Source: JAAOZN01 sp964421575
GTDB taxonomy: Archaea > Thermoproteota > Nitrososphaeria > Nitrososphaerales > JAAOZN01
Direction of reading: 5' to 3'
Assembly: GCA_964421575.1 (NCBI GenBank)
Contig: CAYQXI010000074.1
Span: forward strand, 1-32,713
DNA: 32,713 nt
Below, piece after piece: positions 32,659 to 32,713 of this stretch. A model generated the notes under the pieces. The model was not told the DNA's origin, made no database searches, and worked only from the letters and a program-made list of their open reading frames with translations. The position numbers and the translations under genes are program-made. Position 1 is the first letter of the stretch. Each line of letters starts with the position of its first letter.

Positions 32659-32713
32659 GTTTATCCCACTTAGATATTATGTTCCCACGTTTATTCACAG
32701 AGTTTCCTTTTTG

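Overview
The window looks like a chromosomal segment of a TACK-group archaeon, most likely a Thaumarchaeota, Aigarchaeota or Bathyarchaeota relative. The evidence is a eukaryote-type DNA topoisomerase IB, a heterodimeric primase (PriS/PriL), a GINS51 subunit, an HMG-CoA reductase, TATA boxes about 25-30 nt before start codons (many mRNAs apparently leaderless), and a tRNA gene that only folds after removal of a short intron. No rRNA, CRISPR array or intact insertion sequence was seen. The lineage is inferred from gene content only.

Layout. 1-5.2 kb: 3' part of a ferritin-like (DPSL-type) gene, a GH77 4-alpha-glucanotransferase, a cysteine-bearing ArsR-like regulator convergent with a flavodoxin, a metallophosphoesterase and a UPF0173-type metallo-beta-lactamase-fold hydrolase. 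5.3-6.6 kb: two conserved-looking unknown proteins and a small minus-strand reading frame. 6.6-11.0 kb: a replication cluster on the minus strand, TopoIB-PriL-PriS-GINS51. 11.2-15.8 kb: an ion-transporter-superfamily permease, pyruvoyl-dependent arginine decarboxylase, a bacterial-PH-domain membrane protein and a malic enzyme. 15.8-17.5 kb: a three-gene operon of unknown membrane proteins.

17.7-23.7 kb: a molybdenum enzyme locus. The catalytic subunit resembles the large subunit of pyrogallol-phloroglucinol transhydroxylase, but carries a TorD/DmsD-like maturation chaperone fused to its N-terminus. The overlapping next gene is the matching ferredoxin subunit with a C-terminal beta-sandwich domain. 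Divergent from them is a Tat-exported, Leu/Ile/Val-family ABC substrate-binding protein with no permease or ATPase nearby. A cis-acting chaperone-enzyme fusion with a possible dedicated solute receptor is the strongest candidate for an undescribed system here.

23.8-26.5 kb: a small HTH protein divergent from a very short ORF, a tRNA-Val(GAC) gene with a 16-nt intron in the anticodon stem, and a class II HMG-CoA reductase. 26.9-32.7 kb: two small membrane proteins, an FtsX/MacB-type ABC transporter whose ATPase lacks the usual H-loop histidine and which is separated from its permease by a large polytopic membrane protein, and a VapBC toxin-antitoxin pair.

Two coding frames in the replication cluster have no ATG/GTG/TTG where homology or reading-frame extent says they should begin. 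Both lie next to G tracts, so non-canonical starts, frameshifting and assembly error should be told apart.
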